A DNA stretch of 64,000 nt from Paenibacillaceae bacterium. GTDB lineage: Bacteria > Bacillota > Bacilli > Paenibacillales > NBRC-103111. A program made the position numbers and the translations under genes. The stretch is taken from positions 22,203 through 86,202 of the forward strand of contig JAQSYI010000030.1 in the NCBI GenBank assembly GCA_029256185.1, read 5' to 3'. The notes under the pieces were generated by a model. It was not told the origin of the DNA, did not search any database, and worked only from the letters and a program-made list of their open reading frames with translations. Of the stretch, positions 27,554 to 36,041 are shown piece by piece; positions within the stretch are counted from its first letter, which is position 1, and each line of letters opens with the position of its first letter.

Positions 27554-30190
27554 ATGCAATTGAAATTCGCTGTTCCAGTTGGATTATTTTCCGCTCTATT
27601 GATTTGGCTGTTATTCTACAATCTTGATGATCCGTTACAGCCGTCCTCCATTTCCGGCGGTGATCCTGCACCAACTCCTGTTTCCAACCAGCTGCCTCCC
27701 CAGACCCTCTGGAGCATGGGCCGGGAAGACGGCAGTTCGGCGGAATTTACGGATTACGCCGCTGGAGAGGGACGGGTTCTAATCAGCTCCAATGCACAAG
27801 CTGCTCAACAAATCGGTTGGAAAACGGTCCCTAAGGGACTGAATGCGGCTCTTCAGCCTTCTCTCGAAATAAACTACCGGCTTGATGAGCTTCCCGCTTA
27901 CGGAGTTATGCTGAAGGTAAAGATTCTTGATGCCCACAAGTCAGTCCCCCAGATGGCCGTATTCTCCAACTCCATGCTCTCGGGTATTGTCCAGATTGCG
28001 GGTGTAGGCGGGACTGAAAGTGATTACCCGTATATCAAGACATATGAGCTTTATATTCCGAAGGAACAATTGCAGCAGGGAGACAACAAGCTGTCGCTGG
28101 AAACCCTCCGCTGCTCCACCTGTACAGCCAAGGAAGATCCGTATCTGTGGTGGATTTGGGACTATCTGCAGCTGGAAGGTCTGCAGGAACCGGCGGCCGA
28201 GCCTGTTCACGGCCGAGTGGTATACTCCGGGACTACAGTAAACAACCAAAGCTTCTATTACGATGAAGGCGCGGTCAACCATCTCCCTTATGTGTTGAAA
28301 TGGCTGGGAATCGCTTATAGCGGCAACGTTATGAGAACCGGCTGCGGAACGGATGTAAGCAACGTCTGCTCCAGCATCAAGGAGTATTATGAGACGCTGC
28401 GGGATTATAATACCAGAGCGGTTACTTATCACTTATATACAGGCTCCGTGCAGCTTAAGCCGGATGGCAGTCTTCCCGATGCCGCAGCCGATAAGATGAA
28501 GGATTATCTGGGTAAATACGGCTCTTTGTTCCAATACTACGAGATTGACAATGAGCCCGGTCTGTTTAACCGGTCCAAAGCAGTGAATCTGGCGCTCGCC
28601 CGCTGGCTGAATGAGAACAAAGGCGCCTATGCCCCTGACCTGCAGACTGTGGCGCCGGGTTGGGCCTATTGGCCTGATTATGCGACATTATCCTGCAAGA
28701 ACCAAAGCGGAGATGTGAGACGCTGCGGCGATCCAGACGGATGGGAGGCCGATCCCAAGCAACGGATGGAACTGGAAGAAGTGACGGATTTGACCAACGG
28801 GCATTCTTACGGAGAATCCTATGTGACCGCTATGGGAGCCAGCTTTGTGGAGAATCTGAAGACATTCGGCGGAGCAACAGAAGGATTGCCCAAGCAGATG
28901 CTGAATACGGAATATGGTACATCCGATTCCCATACGGACTCTTATCTGTATGGAGCTTCAGACCGGAAGGCGGCTGCATTTGACCGGATTATGCGCGCTC
29001 ATATCGGTTATGCGGATATTTTTGTTCAACATGCTGCATTTTTCCCGAAGTTTTCGCTGTTTGAACACAACTTTAATCTGCAGAAGCATAATCCGGCATT
29101 AACATCAATTTATTATAATGAGCCTGAACAGGATTCCCGGGTCCGCATTATGCGGCGGTTGAATCTGGCTTACGCCACTCACGGAACGCCACTGGCATAT
29201 AAGATAGAAAACCGGGAGCAGTTGAAGGATAAGCTGGTCTATGTGCGGGCGGTGGATACATCTGCATTGGAGCCCTTGCCCGTAACCGGAGGAACCTCCA
29301 AGAAGATTCTAGTCAACCTGGTCAATTTCGGGCAAACGAAGGAGCAGGTAAGCGTATCGGTGACCATGCCCCGCCCCGGCGGGTATCAGGCGGAGCGCTT
29401 CGGCAGCGGCAGCACCTATGAAGCATCCCGCAGCTACATAACCGGGCTGCAAGCCAACCCGGGAATTACGTTCAGCGAAACCCTGCAGCCGGGAGATAGC
29501 GTACAATTCATTCTGGAAGCGGCGGATCAGATTGCCGTGGAGCAGCCGTCGGGATTGTCGGCGTCTGTGCAGTCGGGTGGAGCGGTGAAGCTGGACTGGT
29601 TGGAGTCGGAAGGAGCGGCTGGTTATGATATACTGCGCAGCCCCGCTTCCGGGGAACAGTATCAGGCTATTGCCGAGAAAATCGGCACAACCCATTATGA
29701 GGACAAAAGCGCGGTTAACGGCCAAAGCTACCGTTACATGATCCGTGCACACGGAACAACGCTGGTGTCGAATTTTGCCGAAATAACTTCTACTGATCTC
29801 ATTGCACTGGACCGGAGCAAATGGACAGGCGATTCCAACGTGCAAAAGAGCAATCCGGCGGGAGCGTTCGACGACACCATGAGGACCCGCTGGGATACCG
29901 GAGGTTTTCAGGAGCCGGGGCAATACTTCGACGTAAATCTTGGCAGTGTGGAGCGGATTGAGCGGATTGTTCTGGACACATCAGGATCACCGGGTGACTA
30001 TCCGCAAGGGTATGAAATTTATTTGTCGGCTGACGGCAAGAATTGGGGGAGCCCGGTGGCCAAGGGGAAGGGCAGCAGTGTGCTTGACATTCAAATTCCT
30101 CCACGGGATACCCAATATGTCCGTATAATGCAGACGGGATCCATACGCAACTACTGGTCCATTCACGAGCTGAATATTTATGGAAGATAG
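27554..30190 (+). CDS. Probable clan GH-A glycoside hydrolase with fibronectin III and F5/8C (CBM32-like) domains; family unassigned
   Basis: The protein has 878 residues with a single N-terminal membrane or signal segment (FAVPVGLFSALLIWLLFYNL). Residues 60-215 look like a beta-sandwich resembling the third domain of rhamnogalacturonan lyases (YLWWIWDYLQLEG). The central part has YEIDNEPGLF (Glu334, acid/base candidate) and QMLNTEYGTS (Glu453, nucleophile candidate), the spacing expected of a TIM-barrel GH-A enzyme. A beta domain, a fibronectin III module (about 670-740) and a discoidin-type module ending VRIMQTGSIRNYWSIHELNI follow. Three cysteine pairs (CSTC, CGTDVSNVC, CKNQSGDVRRC) suggest an exported protein. 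Substrate unknown; context suggests matrix polysaccharide. Confidence 0.75.
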   Translation: MQLKFAVPVGLFSALLIWLLFYNLDDPLQPSSISGGDPAPTPVSNQLPPQTLWSMGREDGSSAEFTDYAAGEGRVLISSNAQAAQQIGWKTVPKGLNAALQPSLEINYRLDELPAYGVMLKVKILDAHKSVPQMAVFSNSMLSGIVQIAGVGGTESDYPYIKTYELYIPKEQLQQGDNKLSLETLRCSTCTAKEDPYLWWIWDYLQLEGLQEPAAEPVHGRVVYSGTTVNNQSFYYDEGAVNHLPYVLKWLGIAYSGNVMRTGCGTDVSNVCSSIKEYYETLRDYNTRAVTYHLYTGSVQLKPDGSLPDAAADKMKDYLGKYGSLFQYYEIDNEPGLFNRSKAVNLALARWLNENKGAYAPDLQTVAPGWAYWPDYATLSCKNQSGDVRRCGDPDGWEADPKQRMELEEVTDLTNGHSYGESYVTAMGASFVENLKTFGGATEGLPKQMLNTEYGTSDSHTDSYLYGASDRKAAAFDRIMRAHIGYADIFVQHAAFFPKFSLFEHNFNLQKHNPALTSIYYNEPEQDSRVRIMRRLNLAYATHGTPLAYKIENREQLKDKLVYVRAVDTSALEPLPVTGGTSKKILVNLVNFGQTKEQVSVSVTMPRPGGYQAERFGSGSTYEASRSYITGLQANPGITFSETLQPGDSVQFILEAADQIAVEQPSGLSASVQSGGAVKLDWLESEGAAGYDILRSPASGEQYQAIAEKIGTTHYEDKSAVNGQSYRYMIRAHGTTLVSNFAEITSTDLIALDRSKWTGDSNVQKSNPAGAFDDTMRTRWDTGGFQEPGQYFDVNLGSVERIERIVLDTSGSPGDYPQGYEIYLSADGKNWGSPVAKGKGSSVLDIQIPPRDTQYVRIMQTGSIRNYWSIHELNIYGR

Positions 30191-30202
30191 TGAGAATGGC
30201 CC

Positions 30203-30249
30203 GGCCTCCCGCCGCTCCTGTACCGGAGCAAAGCGTGAGGCCTTTTTTT
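30203..30249 (+). terminator. Terminator after the GH-A gene
   Basis: GGCCTCCCGC pairs with GCGTGAGGCC, inner GCTCC/GGAGC stem, then T7. Confidence 0.88.
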
Positions 30250-30278
30250 GCTTATAAAAATAATAATTATAAGTTTAA

Positions 30279-30307
30279 TTGACATTAATCTTTCTATGAA
30301 ATAAATT
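30279..30307 (+). promoter_or_regulatory. Sigma-A promoter of the two-component system
   Basis: TTGACA (30279-30284), 17-base spacer, TAAATT (30302-30307), inside an AT-rich stretch 117 bases ahead of the kinase gene. Confidence 0.7.
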
Positions 30308-30367
30308 GTAATTATCAAAACAATCAAAATTTAATCAAAAATCATAACGTTTCTTCCTCTAGAATTG

Positions 30368-30387
30368 CCGACAACTGGTCGGTTTTT
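30368..30387 (+). terminator. Small terminator-like hairpin in the kinase leader
   Basis: CCGAC-AACTG-GTCGG followed by T5 lies between the promoter and the kinase start codon. It is short and may only attenuate transcription. Confidence 0.4.
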
Positions 30388-30423
30388 GCATTTTTACGAG
30401 AATGAAAGGAGTGGGAACACAAT

Positions 30424-32067
30424 ATGAAAGACTACCTTTTTCGGGACAAGGTTGTCTGCTACCGCTATATTACATATTTTCTCACGTCCTTACTTTTTCT
30501 GAGCAAACCGGATACAGAACTCAGCGGATGGGCCGTTCCTGCTGTCATATTGCTGTTCATATCGGCAAGATGGTTCTCCTCCCTCTATAAGACCTCCGCT
30601 GCTCCCAGACTTCCGGTCAAGCTTACTCTTGCACTGGACAGTATGGGCATGTTTATATTGCTGCTCCTGACAGGGGGACCGGCAAGTCCGTTCCTGTGGT
30701 ATATACTAAGTCCGGTGTTGGCGGCAACGGCATTTCTTTCGCCTCTATGGGTCTGGATGATACTTGCAAGTTATATGATTACGGGAGCAATATCCGGGTA
30801 TATATTAAATATGCTGTCGTTTTATCCGGCTGATTTTGCATTTTCCGAATATATGACGGTTTGTGTAATGTGGATCATAGTGACGCAGGCGTATTTCTTG
30901 TTAAAAGAAGCAAACGCTGAGCTGGATACGGCCAATGACCGGATAACAGAGACCATGGACCATATCAAATCGTTATACCACATGCTGGAAACCGCAAGCG
31001 GAGGGGTGGGAATCAACTACCGTCCCTATCTTGCCGATTGTCTCCACAAGTTGACAAAATCAGAGCACTCTTTCATCTGGGAGGGAGGCGAGGGCCGGGA
31101 AGCATTGACCGATGTGGGGGGGACTGATTCGGACCATGATACGATCGTAGAATTTATCAGGAGCCAGATTCCCGCTCTGAAGGCGGAGTCGGAGCCGGTG
31201 ACGGTGAAACATTCGGATCATAGCGAGTATATGATGATTGCACTGAAGTCTGCTTCCGGATTTATCGGCGTTATGGGCATGCGGCTGCCTCCCTTGCATA
31301 AGCGCAAGGAAAAGCAGTGGTTTACCCAACAGCTTATTTTTCTGGCGGAGTTGTTTAAGGTCATATCCGAGCGCCAGAATTTGAAGCAAATGGAGGACCG
31401 GCTGTTAATTAACGAGGAGCAGAACCGGATAGCCGACGAAATGCATGACCGGGTCTCGCAGAACCTGTTCAGTATTGTGTATTGTATCCATATGCTGATT
31501 AACAAATGGAACAATATGTCGGAACAACAGATAAGCGAGCAGCTGCTGTTGTTGAAGGATGCAGCCGAGAGCGCCTCGAAGGAGCTGCGGGCAACGATTT
31601 ACAGCCTGAGCACAAAGAGGAACGAAGGCATTTCATGGATCACTTCGGTGAAGGCCCACCTGAAGCGCTTGTCTCTCTTGAACAATGTGGAGATTGACAC
31701 CCGGGTGACGGGGGATGATAAAGACCTGTCCGACGGGCATCAGAAGATCCTGTACCGGATGATATCCGAAGCGGTGGGCAATTCCATCCGCCACGGGGGC
31801 AGCACCCTTGTTCATGTCGATTTGTCCATTAACAAGAGTTTCGCCAGATTGACGGTTCAGGATAATGGCAAAGGGTTTGATGTCAAAGCACAGCGTGCCG
31901 CCAGCCGGCGCTCCTCCGGCTTGGGGCTGCATAACATGGAACAGTTGGCCGCTTCCATGCAAGGGCATTTCCAAATTGAAAGCAAGCCGGGAGAAGGGAC
32001 GAAGGTGTTCATTCTTCTGCCGGCATATAGAGAACAAGAATACAGGATTGGAGATGAAATTGTATGA
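30424..32067 (+). CDS. Membrane sensor histidine kinase, NarL-type (HisKA_3)
   Basis: The protein has 547 residues. About five or six membrane segments fill residues 1-160, then a GAF-like region (about 185-310), a HisKA_3 dimerisation helix with NRIADEMHDRVSQNLF (His341 the phosphorylation site) and an HATPase_c domain (SEAVGNSIRHGGS, DNGKGFD, SGLGLHNM). The signal is not predictable. It overlaps the response regulator by four bases, so the pair is co-translated, and they directly precede the EPS operon, which they may control. Confidence 0.93.
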   Translation: MKDYLFRDKVVCYRYITYFLTSLLFLSKPDTELSGWAVPAVILLFISARWFSSLYKTSAAPRLPVKLTLALDSMGMFILLLLTGGPASPFLWYILSPVLAATAFLSPLWVWMILASYMITGAISGYILNMLSFYPADFAFSEYMTVCVMWIIVTQAYFLLKEANAELDTANDRITETMDHIKSLYHMLETASGGVGINYRPYLADCLHKLTKSEHSFIWEGGEGREALTDVGGTDSDHDTIVEFIRSQIPALKAESEPVTVKHSDHSEYMMIALKSASGFIGVMGMRLPPLHKRKEKQWFTQQLIFLAELFKVISERQNLKQMEDRLLINEEQNRIADEMHDRVSQNLFSIVYCIHMLINKWNNMSEQQISEQLLLLKDAAESASKELRATIYSLSTKRNEGISWITSVKAHLKRLSLLNNVEIDTRVTGDDKDLSDGHQKILYRMISEAVGNSIRHGGSTLVHVDLSINKSFARLTVQDNGKGFDVKAQRAASRRSSGLGLHNMEQLAASMQGHFQIESKPGEGTKVFILLPAYREQEYRIGDEIV

Positions 32068-32708
32068 TCCGCATTGCTATTATTGATGATCATTCCCTTG
32101 TCCGCAAAGGGCTGACGACGCTTATCTCAATGGAATCGGATCTGGAATTGGTAGGAGAAGCTGATAATGCCGAGGATGGATTGGTTTTGTTGAAGGAGCA
32201 GAAGCCCGAACTGACCCTTGTCGATTTGAAGCTGGGCCAGAATTCCGGGCTGAGCTTGATCATTGAGGCGCGCAAGCAAGCCGACAGCGGCAAATTCATC
32301 ATCCTCACCTCAGCGGTGGACGAGAACAGCTTCAAACAGGCGGAGCAGGCCCAGGTGGATGGTTATGTATTGAAGGAGGCGCTGCCGGAGGAGCTTCTCT
32401 ATGCGATCCAACTGGTATGCAAGGGGCGGAAGTATTATGACCCCGGTGTGATGGAGCATAAGCTGGCCGGCAAGAAACAGGATAAGGGAGAGTCACTTAC
32501 CCCGAAAGAACGGGAGGTTATGTGCCTGATCGGAGAGGGGCTGTGCAATATGGAGATTGCTGAGAAGTTATTTATCAGCGAGTTTACAGTGCGCAAGCAT
32601 GTGAGCCAGATTCTCGCGAAGCTGGAGCTGAAGGACCGGACGCAGGCTGCCTTGTTTGCCAACTACATGGGTTGGGTGCAATACAAGCCTGTTGACAGAC
32701 GCGCATAA
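32064..32708 (+). CDS. NarL/LuxR family response regulator
   Basis: The protein has 214 residues. The receiver domain carries the acidic pair at 8-9 (AIIDDHS), the phospho-acceptor Asp54 (LTLVDLKLG) and a conserved lysine near 105 (GYVLKEAL). The LuxR-type helix-turn-helix is at the C-terminus (SLTPKEREVMCLIGEGLCNM, then EIAEKLFISEFTVRKHVSQI). Partner of the upstream kinase. The EPS operon downstream is a plausible target, but no binding site could be identified. Confidence 0.94.
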   Translation: MIRIAIIDDHSLVRKGLTTLISMESDLELVGEADNAEDGLVLLKEQKPELTLVDLKLGQNSGLSLIIEARKQADSGKFIILTSAVDENSFKQAEQAQVDGYVLKEALPEELLYAIQLVCKGRKYYDPGVMEHKLAGKKQDKGESLTPKEREVMCLIGEGLCNMEIAEKLFISEFTVRKHVSQILAKLELKDRTQAALFANYMGWVQYKPVDRRA

Positions 32709-32767
32709 CATTCAATCTACTACATTTGTGGTATAGCTGAATATCAATACGTGCAGATAGACAACAC

Positions 32768-32810
32768 AAAAACATTACTCCTTGTACCATTGAGGGGTAA
32801 TGTTTTTCTT
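32768..32810 (+). terminator. Terminator after the response regulator
   Basis: AAAAACATTACTCC pairs with GGGGTAATGTTTTT (one wobble), then CTTTT. The EPS operon therefore probably has its own start signal in 32811-32941; I could not pick a convincing promoter there. Confidence 0.85.
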
Positions 32811-32941
32811 TTGAAAATGCAATAAAATCGTAACAAATAGATTAATAATTGTGATAAATGTCGCAGCATTATTTAAATTATCCATTATGAAAACTGTAAC
32901 TTATGGACTTGAAGCATTCCTACAAGTGGAGGGGTTGTTCT

Positions 32942-33682
32942 ATGGAAAAGAACTTAATGGATTATGTGCAGTCTGTACGCAGAATGCTGTGGCTGATTAT
33001 ACCCTTTGTGGCGGTTTCCTGTCTCACCACATACTACGTCAGCAAAACCTTCAATACACCGGTCTACCGGGCACAAGCCCAACTCATCATCAACACAACG
33101 AACAAGGGACAGGATGGCATTACTTATAGCGATGTCAATATGAATCTAAGCCTGATGGAGAGTTACAAGGAAATCATGAGGTCGGACAAAATGATTGAGA
33201 CGCTGGCTGCCTCCCGCCCGGAGCTTAACATTGACCCGGCCGAAATGAAAAAGGCATTGCAGGTTTCTTCTCCCGACAAGACGCAAATTCTTAATGTATC
33301 GGTTCAAGACGAAAGTTATACAAGAGCGGCGCAGTTGGTCAACGCAACAATCAGCCAGTTCATGACGGAAATTCCTATGCTGATGAGCCTTAACAATACG
33401 ACAGTCTTGAAGCTGGCCGATCCCGCGGCAGCCGTTTCCCCCAGTTCATCGGGAGCAGCCATGAATCTCGTCTTAAGCTTTATGGTGTCTTTGATGGTCG
33501 CGCTCGGTGCAGTATTTTTCCGGGAAAACATCGACCGGACCGTCCGCAATGAAAAAGAAGTGGTTCATTACTCCGGGTTGCCCTTGTTGGCTTCGATCGG
33601 CGTCATCACCAAGCAGGATTCCAGAATGGAAATAGATCCTATTCCAAGAAAGGCGGGCGAAACTTATGTCGCGTTCAAGTAG
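32942..33682 (+). CDS. Wzz-type polysaccharide co-polymerase (CapA/YveK-like)
   Basis: The protein has 246 residues. ATG 32942 has GGAGGGG upstream and yields MEKNLMDYVQSVRRMLWLII, an N-terminal membrane segment; a longer in-frame start lacks a site. An extracellular loop (about 35-160) and a second membrane segment near 175-195 (NLVLSFMVSLMVALGAVFF) give the usual two-pass Wzz topology. In Gram-positives this membrane partner activates a separate BY-kinase, here the next gene, overlapping by 17 bases. Sets chain length in Wzy-dependent EPS synthesis. First gene of the operon. Confidence 0.9.
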   Translation: MEKNLMDYVQSVRRMLWLIIPFVAVSCLTTYYVSKTFNTPVYRAQAQLIINTTNKGQDGITYSDVNMNLSLMESYKEIMRSDKMIETLAASRPELNIDPAEMKKALQVSSPDKTQILNVSVQDESYTRAAQLVNATISQFMTEIPMLMSLNNTTVLKLADPAAAVSPSSSGAAMNLVLSFMVSLMVALGAVFFRENIDRTVRNEKEVVHYSGLPLLASIGVITKQDSRMEIDPIPRKAGETYVAFK

Positions 33683-34310
33683 CGGTCTTATCGCATTATC
33701 CAATCCCGCTTCATCTGCCGCCGAGACCTTCCGCTCCCTTAGCACCGTGCTTCAACACCAGCATGCGAAGTCCCAGCATCCAGGCTGCAAAGTTTATCTG
33801 GTGACCTCTCCTCTGGAAGGTGAGGGGAAAACCACCACCATATCCAATCTGGCCGTCACTTATGCTCAAGCCGGGAAGAAAGTGCTGCTGATCGATTGCA
33901 ATTTGCGCAATCCCAGGATTGCCGATTGGTTTAACTTAACTCCCCAGAGCGGGGTGCTGGATTATTTGCTTCATCATGTGGAGCCCTTATCCTTGCTCCA
34001 TGGCACTCCCATCGACAGTCTCAAAATCATCCAGGCAGGCCGATTGCGCTTTGATCCGGCCAATGCCGGCCATCTGGACCAGTTGGAAGAGCTGATCAGC
34101 GCCCTGCGTTCACAGTTCGACATCATTCTGGTGGACACCCCGCCGGTTCTCCGGTATGCGGATGCCCAGATGATAGCTGATAAATGCGATGGTGTTATTC
34201 TTGTGGTGAAATACGGGCAGACCAAGGGAGAACTGGTCCGCAAGGCGCGGCAATCTCTGGAGCAGGTGGGGGCAACCGTCCTGGGTGTAGTCATGAATCA
34301 GGCCAAATAA
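33666..34310 (+). CDS. CpsD/CapB-type bacterial tyrosine kinase, lacking a C-terminal tyrosine cluster
   Basis: The protein has 214 residues. Walker A SPLEGEGKTTT, Walker A' VLLIDCNLRNP and Walker B IILVDTPPV are in the right order for a BY-kinase. Two deviations: Walker A' reads DxN where DxD is usual, and the protein ends GVVMNQAK with no tyrosine-rich tail, the normal autophosphorylation site. It may still act as the ATPase that works with the Wzz partner. No PHP-type phosphatase gene is found in the cluster. Confidence 0.88.
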   Translation: MSRSSSGLIALSNPASSAAETFRSLSTVLQHQHAKSQHPGCKVYLVTSPLEGEGKTTTISNLAVTYAQAGKKVLLIDCNLRNPRIADWFNLTPQSGVLDYLLHHVEPLSLLHGTPIDSLKIIQAGRLRFDPANAGHLDQLEELISALRSQFDIILVDTPPVLRYADAQMIADKCDGVILVVKYGQTKGELVRKARQSLEQVGATVLGVVMNQAK

Positions 34311-34337
34311 ACCAATGTGAATGAGGAGGCGAAAGTA

Positions 34338-35228
34338 ATGAGAAGAGTCAAGAAAGCAATCATTCCCGCTGCCGGCTTAGGCACCCGATTCCTCCCGGCA
34401 ACCAAGGCAATGCCGAAGGAAATGCTTCCGATCATTAATAAGCCGACCATTCAGTATATTGTGGAAGAAGCGGTGGCTTCAGGGATTGAGGATCTGATTA
34501 TTGTGACAGGCAAGGGTAAGCGGGCGATTGAGGACCATTTCGACAATGCCTTCGAGCTGGAGAGCAAGCTGCTGGAGGACGGGAAGCTGGAGATGCTGTA
34601 TGAGGTGCAAAGCTCAGCCAAGCTGGAGATTCACTTTATCCGGCAGAAGGAACCAAGAGGGTTGGGCCACGCCGTATGGTGCGCCAGACGGTTCATTGGC
34701 GACGAGCCTTTCGGAGTCCTGCTGGGCGACGATATTGTAACGGGCCGCACCCCCTGCCTAAAGCAGTTGATCTCCCAATATGAGCGGACCGGCAAATCAG
34801 TCATCGGCGTACAGCCGGTGCCGGATCAGTCGACCAACCGCTACGGGATTATTGATCCTGTTGAACTGCGGGACAACCTCTATCAGGTGAAGCGGTTTGT
34901 GGAAAAGCCTCCTATGGGAACTGCTCCATCCAATCTGGCTATTATGGGGAGATATGTATTCGGACCCAAAATATTTGAGTATTTGGAGCTGCAGGAAGTG
35001 GGCGCCGGTGGAGAAATTCAACTGACGGATGCCATCCAGAGGTTGAATGAAAGTGAAGGCGTCAACGCTTTCCACTTTGACGGAATCCGTTATGATGTGG
35101 GAGAAAAGCTGGGATTCATTCTGACCACCCTGGAATTCGCGCTTCGCAATCAAGAACTGAGACATCCGCTGCTTGACGCAATGTCCGGTTATCTGGAGAG
35201 AGAGAAGCCGAATACCATGATTGGATAG
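34338..35228 (+). CDS. galU: UTP--glucose-1-phosphate uridylyltransferase
   Basis: The protein has 296 residues. The nucleotide signature AIIPAAGLGTRFLPATKAMP and PKEMLPIINKPTIQYIVEEA open the protein; VEKPPMGTAPSNLAIMGRYV is also typical. Makes UDP-glucose, the donor for glucosyl units and the substrate of the Ugd encoded later in the operon. ATG 34338 is preferred: AGGAGG lies eight bases upstream. Confidence 0.95.
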   Translation: MRRVKKAIIPAAGLGTRFLPATKAMPKEMLPIINKPTIQYIVEEAVASGIEDLIIVTGKGKRAIEDHFDNAFELESKLLEDGKLEMLYEVQSSAKLEIHFIRQKEPRGLGHAVWCARRFIGDEPFGVLLGDDIVTGRTPCLKQLISQYERTGKSVIGVQPVPDQSTNRYGIIDPVELRDNLYQVKRFVEKPPMGTAPSNLAIMGRYVFGPKIFEYLELQEVGAGGEIQLTDAIQRLNESEGVNAFHFDGIRYDVGEKLGFILTTLEFALRNQELRHPLLDAMSGYLEREKPNTMIG

Positions 35229-35301
35229 ATGGAATACAAGGACACTACCAAGTGCCGTGCCGGAAATGCTCAATAAATAGAAAATTAGGAGGAGAGCCAT
35301 A

Positions 35302-36006
35302 ATGAGTGTACAGAACACACGGGAAGAATTTGAATATGCCATTCGGTCGGGTAATTATCACAGGAAAGCAGGAACGGTTATCTACCTCAAGCAAGAAAAG
35401 AAGGCATTTGAAGCCGTCAAACGATCCGTGGATGCCGTATTGTCCCTGATTGCACTTATCCTCCTGCTTCCGTTATTTGGAGTGCTGGCATTGCTGATCA
35501 AATTGGAGGACCCCAAAGGCACGGTTTTCTTCAAGCAGTCCCGCGTAGGCAAGGACGGGAAGCTGTTTCCCATCTTCAAGTTCAGATCCATGGTCTCCAA
35601 TGCGGAAGAGCTCAAGAAACAGTTGATGGAGCAAAACGAGGCAAGCGGGGCGATGTTCAAGATGAAGCACGATCCCCGGGTTACCAAAGTAGGCCGGCTG
35701 CTGCGCAAAACAAGTCTGGATGAAATGCCCCAGCTGTGGAATGTTCTCTCCGGCCATATGAGCCTTGTCGGTCCAAGGCCGCCGTTGCCTGATGAAGTCG
35801 CCGAATATACGGCTTATGAAAAACGCCGCTTGAGCGTAACTCCCGGCTGCACTGGTCTGTGGCAGGTAAGCGGCCGGAGCAGCATCGGCTTTAAGGAAAT
35901 GGTGGAGCTGGACCTAGCGTACATCCGGGAAAGAACGCTGTGGATGGATATCAAGATCATGGCCAGGACCGTATTGATGCTCGTGGGCTCCAAGGATGCC
36001 TATTAA
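35302..36006 (+). CDS. Undecaprenyl-phosphate sugar phosphotransferase (initiating sugar transferase)
   Basis: The protein has 234 residues. One membrane segment (VDAVLSLIALILLLPLFGVL) precedes the bacterial sugar transferase domain with FKFRSM, TSLDEMPQLWNVLSGHMSLV, GPRPPLP and PGCTGLWQVSGRS. This short form lacks the large N-terminal membrane region of WcaJ. It transfers the first sugar phosphate, probably glucose or galactose, to the lipid carrier and so starts each repeat unit. Ribosome site AGGAGGAG nine bases upstream. Confidence 0.93.
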   Translation: MSVQNTREEFEYAIRSGNYHRKAGTVIYLKQEKKAFEAVKRSVDAVLSLIALILLLPLFGVLALLIKLEDPKGTVFFKQSRVGKDGKLFPIFKFRSMVSNAEELKKQLMEQNEASGAMFKMKHDPRVTKVGRLLRKTSLDEMPQLWNVLSGHMSLVGPRPPLPDEVAEYTAYEKRRLSVTPGCTGLWQVSGRSSIGFKEMVELDLAYIRERTLWMDIKIMARTVLMLVGSKDAY

Positions 36007-36041
36007 GAAGTGAATCATAAGGGACCAAAGGAGGAGAGCGG

